11,034 nucleotides of DNA. Origin: Candidatus Altarchaeota archaeon (lineage in GTDB: Archaea; Altiarchaeota; Altiarchaeia; JAFGQM01). Position 1 is the first letter of the stretch. Every line of letters begins with the position of its first letter. The stretch spans positions 1-11,034 of the forward strand of contig JAFGQM010000043.1 of the NCBI GenBank assembly GCA_016935655.1, written 5' to 3'. Below are positions 5,839 to 11,034 of the stretch, one piece after another. A model generated the notes under the pieces. The model saw only the letters and a program-made list of their open reading frames with translations. It was not told where the DNA came from and did no database searches. Both the position numbers and the translations under genes were made by a program.

Positions 5839-5872
5839 CAAGGCTCTTTTCGATTTCTTTATTGGATTTTGC
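5839..5872 (+). terminator. T-rich stretch after the coiled-coil protein gene
   Basis: The 34 bases between the convergent stops contain repeated T-clusters on the + strand (CTTTTCGATTTCTTTATTGGATTTT), the pattern of archaeal oligo-T termination. The minus strand has no matching T-runs here, so RNase Z transcripts probably end further left, inside the opposing gene. Confidence 0.4.
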
Positions 5873-6781
5873 CTATACCATAACGACATCAAAATCCTTT
5901 GCGACCTTTGTTTCAGGGAATATGCTCTTCGCCTCTTTCTCCAAGCCAGCAACCTTTATGTACCTCTGGCTTATGTGGTTCAGGTACAGTCTCTTCACGC
6001 CAGCCCTTTTCGCTATCTCTGCGGCCTCCTTGGCTGTGCTGTGCTTCCCCTCCAAGGCGCTTTCCTGTAGGTCATGCGCGAAGGTGGCTTCATGGACCAG
6101 GACATCACTGCCCATGGCCAGCTCGACTGCAGCCGCACAGGGCCGTGTATCGGGTATGTAAGCCACCTTTCTGCCCTTGACAGGCGCGGCGAGTACGTCA
6201 TCCGGCTTTATCACCCTGCCACCGACCTTCACTTCGTCACCATGCTGAAGCCTGCCAAACAACGGGCCTTCAGGGACCCCCAGCTCAAGGGCTTTTTTCT
6301 TGAGGAACCTCCTCCTGTCCTGCTCCTGGAAGGCAAAACCCAGTGTGGGTACATTATGGTCAAGACCCACGGAGAGAATCTTGAATTCATCGTTCGCGAA
6401 AATCTGGGTCACCTTCCTTGGCCTGATCTCGTTTATCTCCAGGTCAAAACCCTCCAGTATGAAATGTCCGGTCGTGATAATCTTCTCGATGATCTCCGTT
6501 ATCCCCCGGGGCCCATAAATCTGCAACTGCTCCTTTCTCTTGAAGAGGTCCATGGTCTGTATTAATCCCCCAAGCCCCAGGCAGTGGTCGGCGTGGAAGT
6601 GGGAAACGAATATCTTATTCAGCCTCATGAACGGGATCTTCGCGATCCTCATCTGCCTTTGCGTACCCTCCCCACAGTCAAACAGGACCCTCTCCCCACG
6701 GAACTCCAGGTAAAGCGCTGGCATACCCCTCTTCTCAGTCGGCACCGACCCTGACGTTCCCAGAAACTGTACTTTTATCAT
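5873..6781 (-). CDS. rnz: Ribonuclease Z (tRNA 3'-end processing endonuclease)
   Basis: RNase Z cuts the 3' trailer from pre-tRNA in the cytoplasm and depends on two zinc ions held by a metallo-beta-lactamase fold. From the ATG at 6781 the protein is 302 aa, the size of the short archaeal/bacterial form. The N-terminus is MIKVQFLGTSGSVPT. The zinc motif HFHADH is at residues 61-66, with further ligands at His142 (LDHNVP), Asp211 (IPDTRPC) and His269 (LNHISQRY). The HEAT motif is at 230-233, followed by EGKHST. The flexible-arm segment GPLFGRLQHG (172-181) is typical of the exosite. The frame extends nine codons upstream to 6808, but 6781 gives the canonical start and is preceded by GAGGA. It diverges from the M42 peptidase. 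Confidence 0.95.
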   Translation of the reverse strand: MIKVQFLGTSGSVPTEKRGMPALYLEFRGERVLFDCGEGTQRQMRIAKIPFMRLNKIFVSHFHADHCLGLGGLIQTMDLFKRKEQLQIYGPRGITEIIEKIITTGHFILEGFDLEINEIRPRKVTQIFANDEFKILSVGLDHNVPTLGFAFQEQDRRRFLKKKALELGVPEGPLFGRLQHGDEVKVGGRVIKPDDVLAAPVKGRKVAYIPDTRPCAAAVELAMGSDVLVHEATFAHDLQESALEGKHSTAKEAAEIAKRAGVKRLYLNHISQRYIKVAGLEKEAKSIFPETKVAKDFDVVMV

Positions 6782-6852
6782 TTGTGTATCTTTCCTCACG
6801 TTGCACAAAAAAGCAGTTAGGTTTTTGAGTATGGACTTATAAAATAAGACAA
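6782..6852. promoter_or_regulatory. Divergent promoter region between RNase Z and the M42 aminopeptidase
   Basis: The 71 bases hold GGTTTTTGAG (6820-6829), about 27 bases before the M42 ATG and so a possible TATA element for a near-leaderless message on the + strand. The CTTATAAAATAAG stretch (6836-6848) is a small palindrome. It is too close to the + start to serve it, but read on the minus strand it would be a good TATA box for RNase Z, with a leader of roughly 35 bases. GAGGA lies upstream of the RNase Z ATG on the minus strand. Assignments are by spacing only. Confidence 0.45.
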
Positions 6853-7884
6853 ATGAAACAGCTTCTTGAGAAACTAAGCAATGCCTATGGCGTATCCGGC
6901 TATGAGGATGAAGTCAGGGAGATCATGGCCAAGCAGCTCTCCAAGGTAAGTGAGGTGGAGACAGACAAGTTTGGTAACGTAATCGGCAAAAAGGGCAGTG
7001 GGAACCCTAAGATCATGCTGGCTGCACATATGGACGAGGTCGGGTTCCTTGCCAAGTACGTTGACGAGAACGGATTCATAAAATTCATAAAGATGGGCGG
7101 GCTGGACGACCAGATACTCCCTGGCCTACTGGTCAAGATCCTGGCCGAAAAGCGCCAGATACCTGCCGTCATAGGGTACAAGCCTCCGCATCTGATGAAG
7201 GACGAAGAAAGCAAGAAGAAGGTAAAATACGAGGACCTGTTTATCGACACTGGGCTGAGCAAGGAAGAGACCGCTAAATTGGTCCAGGTGGGGGACCCTA
7301 TAGTGTTCGACTCAAAATTTATCGATCTAAGCAAGGACACCGTATTGGGCAAGGCGTTCGACAACAGGGTCGGTTGCGCTGTCCTTGTAGAGGTGATGAA
7401 GCGCCTCAATGATTTCCCCGGAACCGTATACGGTGTGGCCACCACTCAGGAAGAGATTGGGCTGAAGGGCGCGAGGACCGCAGCCTTCAAACTGGACCCC
7501 GATTACTCGCTGGCCTTGGACACTACAATCGCTGGAGGGACCCCGGACATATCAAAGAACGAGACTACCATAGAGATGGGCAAAGGCCCATGCATAACCG
7601 TGGTCGAGTCCAGCGGACGGGGCATGGTGCCCTCGCCGAAGGTTAAGAAGCATCTGGTAAAATGTGCCAAAGACGCCAACATTCCCTACCAGCTCGACGC
7701 ATGGAAGGAGGGGATGACTGATGCGGCCATCATATACATGACGCGCGAGGGCATACCAAGCGGCGGCATATGCGTCCCTGCAAGATATATACATGCGCCC
7801 TATGGTATAGTCCATATGGGGGATATAGAGAATGCAATAAAACTGACCATTGAGTCTTTGAAGCACATAAAGGAGTTGGGGTAA
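6853..7884 (+). CDS. M42 family metallo-aminopeptidase (TET-type)
   Basis: M42 peptidases are cytosolic dinuclear-metal aminopeptidases. In archaea they form 12-subunit tetrahedral particles that trim peptides released by the proteasome. The 343-aa length is typical. The canonical N-terminus reads LLEKLSNAYGVSGYEDEVRE. Metal and catalytic motifs are in order: AAHMDEVGF (His59, Asp61), KAFDNRVG (Asp170), TTQEEIGLKG (Glu200 and Glu201), LALDTT (Asp223) and RYIHAPYG (His314). All ligands are present, so it should be active. His-Ala stands where His-Ser is common in RYxHSP. The substrate class, acidic, hydrophobic or basic N-termini, cannot be told. Some relatives are labelled endoglucanase in databases, an old misnomer. 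Its stop is three bases from that of nusA on the other strand. Confidence 0.94.
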   Translation: MKQLLEKLSNAYGVSGYEDEVREIMAKQLSKVSEVETDKFGNVIGKKGSGNPKIMLAAHMDEVGFLAKYVDENGFIKFIKMGGLDDQILPGLLVKILAEKRQIPAVIGYKPPHLMKDEESKKKVKYEDLFIDTGLSKEETAKLVQVGDPIVFDSKFIDLSKDTVLGKAFDNRVGCAVLVEVMKRLNDFPGTVYGVATTQEEIGLKGARTAAFKLDPDYSLALDTTIAGGTPDISKNETTIEMGKGPCITVVESSGRGMVPSPKVKKHLVKCAKDANIPYQLDAWKEGMTDAAIIYMTREGIPSGGICVPARYIHAPYGIVHMGDIENAIKLTIESLKHIKELG

Positions 7885-7887
7885 TCC

Positions 7888-8286
7888 TCAAACAAAAACA
7901 AAATTCACCTCCGGGATATCAAACCTTCTTTTCACAAGCTCCTTTATTATCCTGATCCTTCTTCCCGGCATATCATCCCTATCCCTCTTGGGCAGCTCGA
8001 CCTTTAAGGAACCTTCACCCCTCGTTATCCGCGGGCTCATGGGGGAACAGAGTTTTTTTAGGAACGAGTCTATGTCCTTGCCATCCTCATAGACCATGAC
8101 CCTTTTGCCAATGGCGCTCTTGACCTTGGTTATGTTGCTGCCCTTTTTGCCTATCGCCATGCCCAAGCTGCCTTCCTGGACTATGAAGTTCAGCGCGCCC
8201 TCAGCCTCAAAGCACTCTACGACACAAGCACCGGTGAGCTTTTCAAAGGCGTTCATATACCTAAGGTCCTGTGTATTCAGTCGCAT
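7888..8286 (-). CDS. nusA: Archaeal NusA-like KH-domain transcription factor
   Basis: The 132-aa protein is the short archaeal NusA, which keeps two KH RNA-binding domains and lacks the polymerase-binding N-terminal and S1 domains of bacterial NusA. The first KH domain has the GxxG-type loop in GMAIGKKGSNITKVK (residues 42-56). The second part, GRRIRIIKELVKRRFDIPEVNFVFV, is the characteristic conserved C-terminus. It is thought to bind RNA during transcription elongation or termination. It starts two bases after the rpl30e stop, so the two form an operon. In many archaea this pair sits between the RNA polymerase subunit genes and rps12, but here the next gene downstream is the convergent M42 peptidase. 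Start ATG at 8286 gives the family N-terminus. Confidence 0.92.
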   Translation of the reverse strand: MRLNTQDLRYMNAFEKLTGACVVECFEAEGALNFIVQEGSLGMAIGKKGSNITKVKSAIGKRVMVYEDGKDIDSFLKKLCSPMSPRITRGEGSLKVELPKRDRDDMPGRRIRIIKELVKRRFDIPEVNFVFV

Positions 8287-8288
8287 CT

Positions 8289-8582
8289 TTATTTGAGCTG
8301 CAGTATCTTGCTGCTACCCTCTTTCACTATGGCTAAAGAGGAAATAGGGAATGGTTTTGCACACGCATAACCCAGTTCTTTTGATTTTCCTGCATACTCG
8401 AGGTAGGGGATGTTTGAGAGCGCAGAATACCTCTTCAGGTCCTCTTTCATGTCTAGGGGGGCATTAGAGGCGACTATCACCATCTTCACACCGCCCTTCA
8501 AAAGGCCCTTCTTGACCCTCTTCCGTCCGATGATGATCTCTCCATCCTTCAGTACCTTCTTGATCTCCTCATCGAAGTTCAT
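8289..8582 (-). CDS. rpl30e: Large subunit ribosomal protein L30e
   Basis: L30e is an RNA-binding protein of the large subunit and a member of the L7Ae/L30e/S12e kink-turn binding group. The 97-aa sequence matches the family in length and layout: FDEEIKKVLKDGEIIIGRKRVKKGLLKGGVK at the N-terminus, the central MVIVASNAPLDMKEDLKRYS, then IPYLEYAGKSKELGYACAKPFPISSLAIV. The segment with GKSKELGYACAKPF is the RNA-contacting loop and helix. It leads the two-gene operon with nusA, which is the ancestral order. The neighbouring RNA polymerase genes that usually precede it are absent; instead there is a 137-base gap and a divergent Lrp regulator. Confidence 0.95.
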   Translation of the reverse strand: MNFDEEIKKVLKDGEIIIGRKRVKKGLLKGGVKMVIVASNAPLDMKEDLKRYSALSNIPYLEYAGKSKELGYACAKPFPISSLAIVKEGSSKILQLK

Positions 8583-8719
8583 TGTAGTTAGTTGGATTAA
8601 CCAGCAAATTGTCGACCACCCATAGGTCTTCGGATAATTTGAAGCCCAAGGAATAAAAACACTTGAAACGCATCTGACCGAGTTTTTAAGCCTGCCGCAT
8701 AAAATTTATCCAGATTTGA
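8583..8719. promoter_or_regulatory. Divergent promoter region between rpl30e and the Lrp/AsnC gene
   Basis: On the + strand GAGTTTTTAAGCC (8680-8692) resembles a TATA box and would start transcription near 8712, giving the Lrp message a leader of about ten bases or less. On the minus strand GTTTTTATTC (reverse complement of 8651-8660) or the AT-rich 8634-8640 could serve rpl30e. The right edge contains one arm of an inverted repeat crossing the Lrp start codon. No Shine-Dalgarno site is clear for either gene. Confidence 0.45.
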
Positions 8720-8728
8720 ATGGATAAA
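8705..8728. repeat. Inverted repeat across the Lrp start codon
   Basis: The arms TTTATCCA (8705-8712) and TGGATAAA (8721-8728) are perfect inverted copies of eight bases separated by eight bases. The ATG (8720-8722) lies at the inner edge of the right arm. As DNA it would be a fitting autoregulatory operator for a dimeric HTH protein; as RNA it could hide the start codon. Confidence 0.5.
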
Positions 8729-9172
8729 CTCGACAAAGAGATCCTAGAGCAGCTTCAAGAGAGCTATGCGCTAGTCCCGAAGGTCACGGAGATAGCCAAG
8801 AGGATAGGCAAGTCCTCAGCCACAGTCCATAGCAGGATAAAGCGCATGGAGAAGAAGGGCGTAATAAAGGGTTACACGGCAATCCTTGATCCCGAGAAGA
8901 TAGGGAAGAAGCTCAATGCATTCTATTTCATAAAGGTCCACAGGGGCATTGAGGAAGGCCTAGAAGACAAGACCGTGGAGGCGCTTTTGAAGATGTCCGA
9001 GGTGAAGAACGTCTATTGGACCATGGGCGAATGGGACCTCGTAGTCGAGGTGGCTGTGGAAGACGCTAGCGAGTATATAAAGTTCGCGCGCAAGATAGAG
9101 CCTCTCCCGGGCGTAAAGGAGAGCAAGGGGAAGTCAGTGCTCAAGACTTACCCCTCCAAATATAAACTATAA
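8720..9172 (+). CDS. Lrp/AsnC family transcriptional regulator
   Basis: The 150-aa protein has the complete Lrp/AsnC layout. Residues 1-60 form the winged HTH: MDKLDKEILEQLQES, then VTEIAKRIGKSSATVHSRIKRMEKKGVIKGYTA, where SSATVHSRIKRM is the recognition helix. Residues about 65-145 form the RAM ligand-binding and oligomerisation domain: NAFYFIKVHRG, VKNVYWTMGEWDLVVEVAVED and PGVKESKGKSVLKTY. The Gly-x-x-Asp turn (MGEWD) used in effector binding is present. Such proteins are dimers or octamers that respond to amino acids or related metabolites. It sits divergent from rpl30e-nusA and five bases ahead of the duplicated HTH gene, so the two regulators are probably co-transcribed. An inverted repeat across its start suggests self-control. 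The regulated genes cannot be inferred. Confidence 0.93.
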   Translation: MDKLDKEILEQLQESYALVPKVTEIAKRIGKSSATVHSRIKRMEKKGVIKGYTAILDPEKIGKKLNAFYFIKVHRGIEEGLEDKTVEALLKMSEVKNVYWTMGEWDLVVEVAVEDASEYIKFARKIEPLPGVKESKGKSVLKTYPSKYKL

Positions 9173-9177
9173 GGATA

Positions 9178-10254
9178 ATGGAGCTCACTGAACGGGAAAA
9201 GCTAGTTCTGTTTGGACTGGTCAAGTGGCCTAATCTTAATGATACGGAGCTATCTGAGAGAATAGGTCTGAACAGGTCTACCCTGACTTCCATCAGAATG
9301 CGCCTAACCAAGGAGAGGTATTTCGACTCCATACTCCTCCCTGACTTGGCTAAGATAGGCTGTGAGCTTATAGCTGCCCTCCACAGCGACTATAATCTTC
9401 TTGCCCCATTCTCTGTGAGGAAGAAGACAGCAATACTGGTCAGGGAGAAGTTCAGAAGCTACTTCCTTGCCGCCGGCGTGGACAAGGAGAGGGTAGTTAT
9501 AGCCGCATCCAGAAACTTCACCGAGCTGAGGGAGCAGGTAGACTACGAGGAGGCCATATACTGGTCAAAGGGCTATCTGACCGAGGAGGGGACATTATAC
9601 ACCTATTTTCCGCTGGAGTACAGCAAAATCTTCAATTTCCTGGACTATAGCGACCTCCTTTACAAACATTTCAATCTCAATCTTGGGCTCCCAAGTGGCG
9701 GGGCTGACAAGAATTTTCCATATTCCAAAAGGGTTGAGTTGAAGGACAAGGAGAAATTACTCCTGTACGCCTTGGTGAAGTACCCTACGCTTAGTGATAC
9801 GGACCTAGCTAAAAAACTATCCACCACCCGCCAGACTGTCAGTTCTACCAGAAAGCGGTTCCTTGGGGAGGGCCTTCTCAAGCCTTGCAATATCCCGAAC
9901 ATCAAAAAACTGGGATTCGAACTGCTGGTGTTCCATCATTCGCTCTTCAATCCAAAGTTTAAGCTTAGCGAAAGGATTAACGAGTCCAGCAAGGCTGACT
10001 ATTCCAAAGATTGGAACAGCTCCTCCATCCTGGACATCTCCAGCAATCTTGAGAACATAGCACTCCATGTCTTCAAAAGTTATACCGATTTCCAAAGAGA
10101 ATTCAAGGGCCATCTCTCATTCTACAAAAAGGAGGGCTTCCTGCTGAAGGATCCCAAGATACGGATTTTCCCGATAAAGGATCTTACGCCAATGAGCGAT
10201 ATCCGCTTCGACCTGCTAATGAAGAAGGTCCTTGATATAACCGTCGAGGTCTAA
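9178..10254 (+). CDS. Tandem-duplicated HTH regulator-like protein
   Basis: The 358-aa protein is built from two copies of one unit. Residues 3-73 align without gaps with 188-258: LTEREKLVLFGLVKWPNLND against LKDKEKLLLYALVKYPTLSD. I count 27 identities in 71 positions by eye. Each copy begins with a winged-helix domain whose recognition helix is LNRSTLTSIRMRL (31-43) or TTRQTVSSTRKRF (216-228). Each is followed by an alpha/beta segment of about 90 residues ending in FNFLDYSDLLYKHF or DIRFDLLMKKVLDI, which may be a sensing or dimerisation domain. There is no membrane helix. The ATG at 9178 is preceded by AAGGA (9171-9175), which overlaps the Lrp stop codon. One chain could behave as a built-in dimer on DNA. 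I do not recognise a named family; ligand and targets are unknown. Confidence 0.8.
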   Translation: MELTEREKLVLFGLVKWPNLNDTELSERIGLNRSTLTSIRMRLTKERYFDSILLPDLAKIGCELIAALHSDYNLLAPFSVRKKTAILVREKFRSYFLAAGVDKERVVIAASRNFTELREQVDYEEAIYWSKGYLTEEGTLYTYFPLEYSKIFNFLDYSDLLYKHFNLNLGLPSGGADKNFPYSKRVELKDKEKLLLYALVKYPTLSDTDLAKKLSTTRQTVSSTRKRFLGEGLLKPCNIPNIKKLGFELLVFHHSLFNPKFKLSERINESSKADYSKDWNSSSILDISSNLENIALHVFKSYTDFQREFKGHLSFYKKEGFLLKDPKIRIFPIKDLTPMSDIRFDLLMKKVLDITVEV

Positions 10255-11006
10255 GGCTTGGCCAGCAGATAGAAATTCCTTCCCCGAAATTGGAGAAAAT
10301 TCACTGCATTGTATCCGGATTTGGTCACATATCTGTCGAATAACTTTGAGGTCTTCATCCTCCACCCTCTTGCCCCACCTATATCCCTCCCCATGAGGCT
10401 TGTGAAGTCGGTCGGTATCTCCACCAGGACCTCCTTGCCCTGAGGCGCACTCCCCCCCTCGACAATCGGTATCTTGTCTAAAACGCCTTCGGGTTTTTGG
10501 CCCCCGATCGTCTTTAACTCCCACTTCGCTAAGAAGCGATCATTCGAGACTGCATCAGAAAACCCTCCTTGTACGTCCTTGTAATACGCTTTGTAATACC
10601 TGACACCCCTCGCACCGCACTTTCTGATATAAAGGCTTGCATTCTTGCCCTCTAGGGGGTCATAGGTCCAGTAGACCACATTTATGCCCCTCTCCAGTGC
10701 AATCTCCCTCATCCTGAGCATCATCCTCTCGCCGACGCCAAGGCCTTGGCATTTTGGGATGACATGCACTCCGTGCATATAATGCTCCTCTTGCAGGGAA
10801 GTAGGGAACTCATAAAGGTACCCGATCATCTCGCCCCCCCCGTATGCACCGAGGACCATGCCCATCGGAGGCTCCTTCATGGCGACGGCCTTGAACAGAT
10901 GCGGCGCCACAGTGCCTACCCCGGGCGCAAATCCGACCGCCTCTTGTACTTTGAGGATGTCATAGAACTCTTCCGTATCCCTTAGCTCTCTGACCTCTAT
11001 CTGCAC
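10251..11006 (-). CDS. GNAT-family N-acetyltransferase, COG3375 type
   Basis: The 251-aa protein carries a full GNAT core. The N-terminal strand and helix are IEVRELRDTEEFYDILKVQEAVG. The acetyl-CoA pyrophosphate loop is IPKCQGLGVGERMM (residues 83-96, QxxGxG). It continues with INVVYWTYDPLEGKNASLYIRKCGA (108-132) and NDRFLAKWEL (155-164). The TYDPLEGKNA and DRFLxxWEL motifs and the extra 85-residue C-terminal part, with VEIPTDF and a final FYLLAKP, fit the uncharacterised COG3375 acetyltransferases rather than ribosomal RimI. The substrate is unknown. The start is GTG at 11006; I see no better in-frame ATG near the N-terminus. Its TAG overlaps the TAA of the opposing HTH gene. Only 28 bases of upstream sequence are visible, with a T-run and GATAATATT that could be part of the promoter. 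Confidence 0.88.
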   Translation of the reverse strand: MQIEVRELRDTEEFYDILKVQEAVGFAPGVGTVAPHLFKAVAMKEPPMGMVLGAYGGGEMIGYLYEFPTSLQEEHYMHGVHVIPKCQGLGVGERMMLRMREIALERGINVVYWTYDPLEGKNASLYIRKCGARGVRYYKAYYKDVQGGFSDAVSNDRFLAKWELKTIGGQKPEGVLDKIPIVEGGSAPQGKEVLVEIPTDFTSLMGRDIGGARGWRMKTSKLFDRYVTKSGYNAVNFLQFRGRNFYLLAKP

Positions 11007-11034
11007 ACCAATATTATCAAAAAAACGCGGATAA

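Noticed and set aside
5559..6565. Plus-strand frames (200, 93 and 163 codons) opposite RNase Z
   Set aside because: They are antisense to a gene with complete zinc-site motifs, or out of frame with the coiled-coil gene; compositions are Pro/Arg/Ser-rich shadows.
6782..6808. Nine-residue N-terminal extension of RNase Z
   Set aside because: The family starts directly with the strand IKVQFLGTSG; ATG at 6781 has a GAGGA upstream.
1..11034. CRISPR array, insertion sequence or prophage
   Set aside because: No regularly spaced direct repeats, transposase or integrase motifs, or terminal repeats were seen; the region reads as chromosomal housekeeping and regulatory genes.

Overview
The window is archaeal. 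It carries formylmethanofuran dehydrogenase genes, archaeal-type ribosomal protein L30e and NusA, an RNase Z of archaeal size, an M42 aminopeptidase and an Lrp/AsnC regulator. Codons such as AGG, AGA and ATA are common, promoter-like stretches are TATA-type, and several genes have room only for very short or no 5' leaders. The presence of Fwd suggests an anaerobe using the archaeal (tetrahydromethanopterin) C1 branch, either methanogenic or acetyl-CoA pathway; I cannot place it at phylum level from sequence alone.

Region 1 (1-3465, + strand) is a tightly packed operon. It starts with the last 19 codons of an upstream subunit gene (probably fwdB), then fwdA, fwdC, a six-to-seven-helix membrane protein and a THEP1-type nucleoside-triphosphatase. 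Junctions are a 4-base overlap, a 1-base gap, a 4-base overlap and a 0-base gap, which points to translational coupling. The first three encode the enzyme that fixes CO2 onto methanofuran; the last two are unexplained riders.

Region 2 (3466-5872, + strand) holds separately promoted genes: a PTPS/QueD-family protein with a combined Cys and Glu motif, a small charged helical protein of 101 aa, a possible 33-aa peptide gene with an interrupted palindrome at its end, a winged-helix plus nucleotidyltransferase protein, and a one-helix membrane-anchored coiled-coil protein.

Region 3 (5873-8582) mixes strands: RNase Z (-) diverges from an M42 aminopeptidase (+), which converges with a two-gene rpl30e-nusA operon (-). 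That pair is normally part of the RNA polymerase/ribosomal cluster (rpoA-rpl30e-nusA-rps12-rps7) and stands alone here.

Region 4 (8583-11034) has an Lrp/AsnC regulator followed 5 bases later by a protein with two copies of a winged-helix-plus-effector unit (+). This pair meets a COG3375-type GNAT acetyltransferase (-) tail to tail, with overlapping stop codons. I saw no tRNA, rRNA, CRISPR array or transposon. The most interesting points are the membrane protein/NTPase pair riding on the Fwd operon, the duplicated HTH protein coupled to Lrp, the HTH-nucleotidyltransferase with a palindrome at its promoter, and the dual-motif PTPS.
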